A program made the translations under genes and the position numbers. The notes beneath the pieces are model-generated. The model made no database searches. It saw only the letters and a program-made list of their open reading frames with translations, and was not told the DNA's origin. Below, piece after piece: positions 1 to 5,022 of a DNA stretch of 5,022 nt (positions are counted from its first letter, which is position 1; every line of letters starts with the position of its first letter). This DNA comes from FEN-680 sp036845225 (GTDB lineage: Bacteria; Actinomycetota; Geothermincolia; Fen-727; Anoxymicrobiaceae), in assembly GCA_036845225.1 (NCBI GenBank), contig DAIUEJ010000072.1:1-5022 (forward strand), given 5' to 3'.

Positions 1-270
1 GAGCTCCTCGATCAGGCTGTCGGTGTAGCCGCCGATCTCGAAGAGGTCCTGGTCCACCCGGTGGACCTCGCACCCCTGCTCCCTGACGGATTCGCAGGGA
101 TCGACCCCTTCCGGATAGACGAACGGTATGCGCGAGGCGAGGACGGTGACCTCGTGGCCGTCGGCGATGAGCGGCTGGGCGAACTGCCAGGTCCTGGTGC
201 CGGGGCCGTAGGACTTGGTGAGGTCCTCCCACGGCAGCGGCGCGTGCCCCAGCACAAGCACTTTCGACAA
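1..270 (-). CDS. Glycosyltransferase, GT-B fold (GT4-like), N-terminal part, cut by the window edge
   Basis: This is the first 90 codons of a gene read on the minus strand; the rest lies beyond the left edge. The protein begins MSKVLVLGHAPLPWED, then has GPGTRTWQFAQPL, followed by ADGHEVTVLAS near residues 36-46. A short hydrophobic first strand, a glycine/threonine-rich loop before an 'xxFAxPL' helix, and a 'DGHEVTVL' second strand are the usual N-terminal Rossmann half of GT-B glycosyltransferases such as family 4. The donor-binding C-terminal half is not in the window, so sugar and acceptor cannot be told. The start is TTG at 270-268, chosen because GGAGG lies 7 nt upstream (282-278). An in-frame GTG at 276-274 overlaps the end of the GGAGGAGT sequence and is too close to it. 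It is divergent from the membrane GT gene at 417 and probably shares the intergenic control region. It probably acts in the cytosol or on the inner membrane face in glycan assembly (inference). Confidence 0.83.
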   Translation of the reverse strand, partial: MSKVLVLGHAPLPWEDLTKSYGPGTRTWQFAQPLIADGHEVTVLASRIPFVYPEGVDPCESVREQGCEVHRVDQDLFEIGGYTDSLIEEL

Positions 271-277
271 AACCACT

Positions 278-282
278 CCTCC
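278..282 (-). promoter_or_regulatory. Ribosome binding site that decides the TTG start of the glycosyltransferase
   Basis: The minus strand reads GGAGGAGTGGTT directly before TTG. The GGAGG core is a perfect match to the anti-Shine-Dalgarno sequence with a 7-nt spacer. This makes the TTG at 270 the best start even though it is a rare start codon. Confidence 0.75.
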
Positions 283-292
283 GTCGTTGGTC

Positions 293-321
293 TGAATAGG
301 AACAATGCTAGCGTATATAAT
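293..321 (+). promoter_or_regulatory. Possible sigma-70-type promoter for the membrane glycosyltransferase gene
   Basis: A perfect TATAAT sits at 316-321 in an AT-rich island inside otherwise GC-rich DNA. A hexamer TGAATA (293-298) lies 17 nt upstream and matches TTGACA at only three positions, so the -35 box is poor. Transcription would begin near 328 and give a leader of about 90 nt before the ATG at 417. The same island read on the minus strand contains TATTAT (322-317), a fair -10 box for the divergent glycosyltransferase, but no good -35 was seen for it. Prediction from sequence only. Confidence 0.45.
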
Positions 322-337
322 ATCGGAAAGCCCGTAA

Positions 338-410
338 CGGGGTCTGTCCCCGGGTGCCCGAGGGGCGCAGCGTGGGCTTTTGTGCAGCGTTTGGTTGTTC
401 TACGGGGACA
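338..410 (+). promoter_or_regulatory. Leader RNA with competing inverted repeats; possible translational control element
   Basis: Three pairings share the segment around 345-353. (a) CGGGG (338-342) with CCCCG (348-352), with loop TCTGT. (b) CGG (351-353) with CCG (358-360), extended by CCC 348-350 with GGG 362-364 across a bulged A361. (c) TGTCCCCG (345-352) with CGGGGACA (403-410), an 8-bp match over a 50-nt spacer. Partner 403-410 contains the likely GGGGA ribosome binding site of the gene at 417, so pairing (c) would hide it and (a) or (b) would free it. The repeats are seen directly; the switching role is inference. GC-rich DNA gives such matches by chance fairly often, and GGGGTCTGTCCCC also resembles a small interspersed palindrome. 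Confidence 0.3.
404..408 (+). promoter_or_regulatory. Weak ribosome binding site for the membrane glycosyltransferase
   Basis: GGGGA lies 8 nt before the ATG at 417. It is an imperfect Shine-Dalgarno, but it is the only purine-rich stretch at a suitable distance. The alternative upstream GTG at 354 has only pyrimidine-rich sequence (TGTCCCCGG) before it, so 417 is the better start. Confidence 0.5.
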
Positions 411-416
411 CGTCTG

Positions 417-2969
417 ATGCATCAGGACAGCATACTCAAGTTCCTGCTCGCCGGACCGGTGATATTCTTCCTGCCCGGTGCGGCACTCATCATGTACATC
501 AGGGACCGCTACGAGGCGAACCTCCTGGCGGTCGAGATAATAATCCTGTCGCTCTGTTCGAGCCTGGTCATCGCCTCTCTGGTGGGGCTCCTGATGGCCG
601 AGCTGTCCATCTATTCGCTCACAAACCTTTCTGCCGCCTGCCTCCTGATAACGGTAGCGCTCGGGGCCGCCTGGCTCGTCCGGCGCAGAGGGATGCGCCC
701 GCACGGCGCGGCCGCCTTCTCCTCGAAGTGGTTCCAGCTCGGCGTGCTCGCGCTCGCGATCCTCGCGGGGTCGCTCTTCATCGGCAGGTGGGAGGCGATC
801 CTCACCGAGCGCGACGTGAGCCCCTACCTCGTCGAAGGCGTGAACATAGCAGACCACGGCCGGATCTTCCTGCAGAACAACACCCTTGCGTCCCTCACGC
901 CCGCCGAGGCGGCGATGTTCTATGGGGGGCGCGGCGCCAGGGGGGCCCAGGAGTACATCTCGGGTTACCTCATCAAGGACCAGGCGACGGGCACCGTGGC
1001 GACCAGGTACTTCCCGTTGTACTCGGTGCTGCTCGCGGTGGGCTTGAAGCTCTTCGGGCTCAGGGGCACCCTGACCGTCCTCAACCCGTACATCGCTTTC
1101 CTGGCCCTGCTCGCCGTGGCCATCGCGTTGAAGCGGCTGCTGGGCGTGGGCACGGCGCTGCTCGCGGGACTGCTGCTGGCGTTGAGCCCGCTCACGGTCT
1201 GGTTCGCGAGGTATCCGATCTCGGAGATGTTTACCATGATGCTGGTGTTCCTCGGCATCTTCGCACTGCTCCTCTACTACCCGAGGGGCAACGGGTACTG
1301 GGGGGTCCTGGCGGCGCTGGCGTTCGGGCTGAGCTTCACCACGCGCTACGAGCTCTATCCTATTCTGATCCCGCTCGCGGTGATCATGATCGTGTTCATG
1401 ATCCGTTCCTCGCGGCGCAAGGAGCCGCTGTCGTACTTCCTGTGGTTCTTCATCCCACTGGGCCTGCTGCTCGGCCACGCCATCTGGAGCCAGGTCCACT
1501 TCGCGGGCGACTATTTCTCCGAGCTCAGCACCTCTCTTTTTCCTGTGTTCGGACACTCGACGGTGGGCAAGCTGGCGCTGGCTGCGCTGCCGGTCGTGGC
1601 GGTCCTCTGCCTCGCGCTGCTGATCCCGGTGGTGCGCCGGACGGCGCGCAAGTGGTTCGCGCCCGTCGGGCGCCGGTGGAGGTACCTGCTGGCGGCGGGG
1701 GTCCTTGTGGTATTCCTCTACGGTTACCTGGTGCGGCCCAACATGAGCGACAAACTGCTCGACAAGACGCTCTTCCGGATGTCCTGGTACTTCACGCACG
1801 TCGGGGTGCTGCTGTTCGCGGTCGGCCTCGCGATATTCGTGGTGAAGGGGCTGAAGTTCAAGACCTTCTCGCTCTTCCTCATCTGCGGGTTCTTCGCCGC
1901 GCTGCTCTTCTACAGGGCGGCCTGCAACCCGCTGCACTTCTGGTACATCCGGCGGTACATGCCGGCCGTCGTGCCTTTCATGGCCGGCCTCATGGCGTAC
2001 GCGGTGGTCAAGACGCCGACGCTCTTCAAGGACCGGCAGGTGCGCAAGATGATGGGTGGCATCGGCATGGCGGCGCTGCTGGTCGTCCTGGTCTTCTCAG
2101 GGATCTATACCGCGAAGGTCTATCCCGTGGTGCAGTACGAGGGAGCGCTGAAATCTATAACCGACCTGAACGCTCAGGTCGGCGGCGGGGACACCGGGGT
2201 GATCTTCTACGGCAAGTGGGGCTTCGTCTACTACACGGACCTCATGCGGTACCTGCTCGGCGTCGATGCCGTTCCCCTGGTCGGGGCCAACGGAGACCCC
2301 AGGCTCTTTGACGCTGTCTACGCGAAGATGAAGGCGAAAGACAAGAAGGTCTTCCTGGTGGGCTCGGGCGACCTGATCCCTCATGCCACGTCCAACCTGG
2401 TGCTGCAGCCGGTCGACTCCGTGATCGTATCCATGAAGGTTCTGCTCCCCCAGTACGACGTGAGGCCCGGGGAGGTCGTGGACTTCGGGTTCCCCCTCTA
2501 CGTCTACGAGCTGAAGGACAGGGGTTCGACCGATACCTTCAGCGTCCATATCGGCGGCGCGGACACCATAGCCGTCCAGAGCGGCTTCTACGCGCCGGAG
2601 GTGAGCAAGGCCCGCTGGACAGCCGGTTCCGCGGCGTTTCACCTGCCCGACCTCGGCGGCCAGGACAGGCTCGCGCTGACCATGGACATCGCGCTGGGGA
2701 GCAGGCCGCTAAACCCGGGCGAGGTCGTACCCATGAAAGTCTATGCGGGCGGCAGCCTCGTCGGCGAGGTCGCCCTGGACAGCGCTGACTTCAAGGCCTA
2801 CACGGTGGAGTTCGACAGGAGCGCCCTGCCCCAGGGCAAAGCCCGCAACATCGAGTTCAGGATAGAGGTGCCGACGTGGACCCCGGCGGCGGTAGCAGGA
2901 AAGCCGGCCGATACCCGGTTGCTCGGCGTGACGATGAACGGGGTGACCCTCAAGCCGGCGGCGCGCTAG
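417..2969 (+). CDS. Polytopic membrane glycosyltransferase, GT-C / GT39-like (PMT/ArnT class), with C-terminal beta-rich domain
   Basis: The 850-residue protein begins MHQDSILKFLLAGPVIFFLP and has about 15-17 hydrophobic segments up to residue ~567, for example near 10-29, 36-60, 70-88, 106-123, 199-217, 220-261, 271-288, 296-330, 338-354, 385-404, 421-438, 458-499, 513-531 and 545-567. GT-C enzymes use polyprenyl-phosphate sugars on the outer membrane face. The features that fit are a large first outer loop with an acidic ERD at 131-133 (candidate catalytic or metal site), RYFPLYSVLLAVGLKLFG at 198-214, the ARYPISE signature at 264-270, and RRYMPAVVPF at 512-521. Residues ~568-685 form a soluble region. 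The last ~160 residues look beta-rich, with SGFYAPE (722-728) and RWTAGSAAFHLP (733-744). That pattern recalls carbohydrate-binding-like domains attached to envelope glycosylation proteins. The start at 417 drops 21 non-hydrophobic residues that a GTG at 354 would add. The stop is TAG, 9 bp from the convergent methyltransferase stop. The class is well supported; donor sugar and acceptor are unknown. Confidence 0.85.
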   Translation: MHQDSILKFLLAGPVIFFLPGAALIMYIRDRYEANLLAVEIIILSLCSSLVIASLVGLLMAELSIYSLTNLSAACLLITVALGAAWLVRRRGMRPHGAAAFSSKWFQLGVLALAILAGSLFIGRWEAILTERDVSPYLVEGVNIADHGRIFLQNNTLASLTPAEAAMFYGGRGARGAQEYISGYLIKDQATGTVATRYFPLYSVLLAVGLKLFGLRGTLTVLNPYIAFLALLAVAIALKRLLGVGTALLAGLLLALSPLTVWFARYPISEMFTMMLVFLGIFALLLYYPRGNGYWGVLAALAFGLSFTTRYELYPILIPLAVIMIVFMIRSSRRKEPLSYFLWFFIPLGLLLGHAIWSQVHFAGDYFSELSTSLFPVFGHSTVGKLALAALPVVAVLCLALLIPVVRRTARKWFAPVGRRWRYLLAAGVLVVFLYGYLVRPNMSDKLLDKTLFRMSWYFTHVGVLLFAVGLAIFVVKGLKFKTFSLFLICGFFAALLFYRAACNPLHFWYIRRYMPAVVPFMAGLMAYAVVKTPTLFKDRQVRKMMGGIGMAALLVVLVFSGIYTAKVYPVVQYEGALKSITDLNAQVGGGDTGVIFYGKWGFVYYTDLMRYLLGVDAVPLVGANGDPRLFDAVYAKMKAKDKKVFLVGSGDLIPHATSNLVLQPVDSVIVSMKVLLPQYDVRPGEVVDFGFPLYVYELKDRGSTDTFSVHIGGADTIAVQSGFYAPEVSKARWTAGSAAFHLPDLGGQDRLALTMDIALGSRPLNPGEVVPMKVYAGGSLVGEVALDSADFKAYTVEFDRSALPQGKARNIEFRIEVPTWTPAAVAGKPADTRLLGVTMNGVTLKPAAR

Positions 2970-2978
2970 CGGCAGACC

Positions 2979-4955
2979 TCACAGGCCGCACTTCGACCTG
3001 CGCCTTTTCTCTCGCCACATGCCGGCCTTTCTGAGCGGCCACGGCCTGCCGAGGATATCGCGCTCTCTCTTGAGCGCATCCAGCGACTCGCGCGCGCGGG
3101 CGAGCTCGGCCTCGACGAGGCCGGTCTGACTTTCCAGCCCCCTGGACGAATCCTCGACCTCGCGCAGCAACCCCTCCAGCCTCGCTATCTCGGCCTCCTG
3201 CACGAAAGAGATGTCCTCTGTCCTGCGCGCCTGTGGCCCGGGCCTGCTCGTCTCGGAGTAGATGCTGACCTCCACCGCCGGGCTCATAAGCCCCAGCCCC
3301 GCGGCCTCCGCGGCCAGGTAATGGATGAGGCCTTCGACGCACCGCGCCATCGCTCCGCCTCCGGCAGGGCGCTCCACGGCGCCCGCGAAGAAGCGGCGCC
3401 TCGAGTGGAGCCGCATCCTCGGGGGGACCGCCATGCCCTCTGCCGCCGCCGCGGGGGGCGGCTGTGCTTGCGCGACGACCGCCCATCCCTGGGGAAGGCA
3501 GCCGAGCAGCCGCGCCTCAAAGCGCTCGTCGGTCGCGCCGCCCGCCGGCTCCGCGGTCACGAAGAAGCGCTCGCCGTTCCTCCCCGATACTGTCGCGCCG
3601 GCGCCGAGGACGACGCCCTGGGGGCTGCACCCGGTCACCTCGGCGGCCCAGCGGGCCCAGGCCGGTGCGCCCTCCGTCTCGAGGTCGATCGCCCGGGCGT
3701 CCGGCGAAGCGAACAGCCGCATGGCGTGTTCGAAGGTGGCAGCAATGGGAGCGCCCTGCCCTCCCTCCTCGACAGAAGCCCCGGTCCGGGGCGCCACACC
3801 CTCCCTGAGGGAGGCGATCTGCTCTTTCAGGCGCGCCTCCTCGGGACCTGCGTCCTGGAGCGACCTCACCGCCGCGAAGTACCGCGCCTCGTACTCCGCG
3901 TGCCGCGCGCCGAGCTTCCTGCGCTGTTCCTGCAGCGAGGCTATCCGCACCTCCTGCTCTCCGATGCGCGCGCTCTTCTCCGCGTCGGCGTCGAGGGCCC
4001 CGGGGGGCGCCGAAGGCTCCAGCCTCCTGGTGTAGATGTCTATCACGAAGTCCGAGGGCAGCACGCCCGCCTCGACCCAGAGGTCCTCCAGCAGGGAGGC
4101 GAGCAGCAGGAAAGACCTGTCCAGCGGGTCTTCGGTGTCGAAGTTGCCGGCGATCCCCGAGAGGAGTGGGTTCAGCAGGGTGCCGCCGAGGTCCAGCCGC
4201 GCCGTCCGCTCGAAGAACCACTCCACGACTTGAAGCATCTCACCCGCACGGACCGCCTCGCTCGGGTCGCCGTCGACCATCTCGGCGATGCCCGGGCGCA
4301 TGGGGAAGAAGACGGTCCCGCCCGAGAGCATGTTGAAGCGGTAAGCCGCGGGCAGAAAAGAGTAGACGTCCATCACGCGCCTCAACTGCTCCGGCTCCCA
4401 CTGGAACCTGGTTGGCCCCACGTACTCGCTCAGCACCAGGACGCCGCCGCTCTTCAGGCTGTCGCTGATCTGCGCAAGGGAGTAGCCGAGGTCCTTGATG
4501 TGGTGGAGCGTGCTCGCGCAGAAGACCGCGTCGTAGCGGCCGGGCTCCAGAGCATCCTTCTGCAGGTCGGCGACCCTGTAAGTGACGGGAAGGTCGCCTG
4601 CCTCCTTCACCGCTATCTCGATGGCGCCCGCGGCGATGTCTATGCCCTCTATCCTCTCGCAGAGGCCCTGCCGGAGCGCGTCCCGCTCGAGCACCCCGCG
4701 CCCGCAGCCGATGCTGAGGGCGAGCTCTACCTTGCCGCCGGGAAGCCGCTCCTTGACCCACTGCAGCCAGTTGCGGTCGTCTCTTCCGGTGGCGCGCCTG
4801 TTGAGGACCTCGACTATGACAGGCGAGCACGTCCAGTCGAGCATGTAAGATTCCTCACCGGCGTGCCTGGCAGCCTCGCGCGACCACCAGTCGCTCACCT
4901 TCTGCTGTCTGCCGGTGGGGGTGTTCTCGGGTGGGTTGTCGCCTGGTTCTTTCAT
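2979..4955 (-). CDS. SAM-dependent methyltransferase fused to coiled coils and an unrecognised middle domain
   Basis: This 658-residue protein has a class I methyltransferase domain at about 20-312. Motif I is LSIGCGRGVLE (80-90), the ribose-binding acid is D106 in GIDIA, motif II is VAD (128-130), then YDAVFCASTLHHI (141-153) and SGGVLVLSEYVGPTRFQW (169-186). EYVGPTRFQ and the following alpha-helical region to DFVIDIYTRR (302-311) match methyltransferases common in polysaccharide and glycosylation clusters. Residues ~322-386 are charged and coiled-coil-like. About 405-572 is an unrecognised globular region with hints of a decayed methyltransferase fold. About 583-635 is a clear coiled coil with hydrophobics at 593/600/607/614/628 and 590/597/618/625. 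The tail WREKRRRSKCGL is strongly basic and could bind membrane. Such a gene would methylate a sugar or glycan intermediate in the cytosol (inference). No good Shine-Dalgarno precedes the ATG, which may be translationally coupled to the upstream gene. The reading frame stays open to the window edge, so a longer N-terminus cannot be excluded. Confidence 0.85.
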   Translation of the reverse strand: MKEPGDNPPENTPTGRQQKVSDWWSREAARHAGEESYMLDWTCSPVIVEVLNRRATGRDDRNWLQWVKERLPGGKVELALSIGCGRGVLERDALRQGLCERIEGIDIAAGAIEIAVKEAGDLPVTYRVADLQKDALEPGRYDAVFCASTLHHIKDLGYSLAQISDSLKSGGVLVLSEYVGPTRFQWEPEQLRRVMDVYSFLPAAYRFNMLSGGTVFFPMRPGIAEMVDGDPSEAVRAGEMLQVVEWFFERTARLDLGGTLLNPLLSGIAGNFDTEDPLDRSFLLLASLLEDLWVEAGVLPSDFVIDIYTRRLEPSAPPGALDADAEKSARIGEQEVRIASLQEQRRKLGARHAEYEARYFAAVRSLQDAGPEEARLKEQIASLREGVAPRTGASVEEGGQGAPIAATFEHAMRLFASPDARAIDLETEGAPAWARWAAEVTGCSPQGVVLGAGATVSGRNGERFFVTAEPAGGATDERFEARLLGCLPQGWAVVAQAQPPPAAAAEGMAVPPRMRLHSRRRFFAGAVERPAGGGAMARCVEGLIHYLAAEAAGLGLMSPAVEVSIYSETSRPGPQARRTEDISFVQEAEIARLEGLLREVEDSSRGLESQTGLVEAELARARESLDALKRERDILGRPWPLRKAGMWREKRRRSKCGL

Positions 4956-4989
4956 CGCTGGATGCCAGGACGGTGCCGGCGGCCCGGCC

Positions 4990-5022
4990 TCAAAGCCTCT
5001 TCCGCTTTTTCGGCGGCGCCTG
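4990..5022 (-). CDS. Possible 3' end of an upstream gene, only 10 codons visible
   Basis: Read on the minus strand from the right edge, one frame gives QAPPKKRKRL and then TGA at 4992-4990, 34 nt before the methyltransferase start. A basic C-terminus of this kind is similar in style to the tail of the methyltransferase. The alternative frame stays open to a TGA at 4954-4952 that overlaps the methyltransferase ATG as ATGA, ending ...RPGIQR. That would be a classic 4-nt coupled overlap and would explain the missing ribosome binding site. Too little is visible to choose firmly or to name a function. Confidence 0.3.
   Translation of the reverse strand, partial: QAPPKKRKRL

Noticed and set aside
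307..312. GCTAGC palindrome, also present at 2965-2970
   Set aside because: Two copies of a 6-base palindrome in 5 kb are compatible with chance and have no shared flanking sequence.
305..337. A 10-codon leader ORF (ATG at 305, TAA at 335)
   Set aside because: It overlaps the -10 box, so it lies mostly upstream of the expected transcript start, and AGGA is only 3 nt from the ATG.
354..416. A 21-residue N-terminal extension of the membrane protein from GTG 354
   Set aside because: No ribosome binding site precedes it, the added residues are not membrane-like, and the protein begins naturally at MHQDSILKFLLAG.
61..417. A 118-codon plus-strand frame across the left gene and intergenic region
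   Set aside because: It is antisense to the recognisable glycosyltransferase N-terminus and reads through the promoter island; no ribosome binding site or family pattern.
12..1937. A 641-codon open frame on the minus strand
   Set aside because: It lies antisense to the well-supported membrane protein, crosses the promoter region, and gives a product dominated by E, R, Q, H and P with no recognisable motif. Long antisense frames are expected opposite GC-rich genes.
380..2311. A 643-codon plus-strand frame overlapping the membrane protein
   Set aside because: It is the shifted frame of the GT-C gene; arginine-, proline- and glycine-rich with no membrane segments or motifs.
2969..2989. Hairpin at the convergent junction as a terminator
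   Set aside because: The stem is only 5 bp, the loop is 11 nt and no T-run follows on either strand; not enough to call a terminator.
3325..4035. Plus-strand and alternate minus-strand open frames inside the methyltransferase gene
   Set aside because: Their products are low-complexity (S, R, P, A rich) and lie over the coding sequence whose own frame shows clear methyltransferase motifs and heptads.

Overview
This is a GC-rich bacterial window (roughly two-thirds G+C by eye) that looks like a piece of a surface-glycan or glycoprotein biosynthesis locus. A minus-strand gene starts at TTG behind a strong GGAGG ribosome binding site, which is bacterial. AGG arginine and ATA isoleucine codons are fairly common despite the high GC. 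That codon mix is seen in some anaerobic, uncultured GC-rich lineages such as deep-branching Actinomycetota, but the taxonomic guess is weak and rests on style only.

Layout: (1) 1-270, minus strand: the first 90 codons of a GT-B-type glycosyltransferase that runs off the left edge. (2) 271-416: a divergent intergenic region. It holds an AT-rich TATAAT island and a leader of about 90 nt in which one CCCCG segment can pair with three different partners, one of which covers the likely ribosome binding site of the next gene. (3) 417-2969, plus strand: an 850-residue polytopic membrane protein of the GT-C/GT39-like (PMT/ArnT-type) class with a C-terminal beta-rich domain. (4) 2979-4955, minus strand, convergent and separated by only 9 bp: a 658-residue protein with an N-terminal SAM-dependent methyltransferase domain, two coiled coils, an unrecognised middle domain and a very basic C-terminus. 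(5) Right edge, minus strand: the probable tail of another gene just upstream of the methyltransferase.

How they may work together (inference): the cytosolic glycosyltransferase adds sugars to a lipid-linked intermediate, and the GT-C protein transfers sugar from a polyprenyl-phosphate donor on the outer face of the membrane. The methyltransferase modifies or caps the glycan, and its coiled coils probably hold it in a complex. No RNA genes, CRISPR arrays, insertion sequences or intact mobile elements were seen. The most interesting points are the methyltransferase/coiled-coil/degenerate-domain architecture, the possible switch-like leader, and the C-terminal domain of the GT-C protein. I see no clear evidence of a wholly new system.
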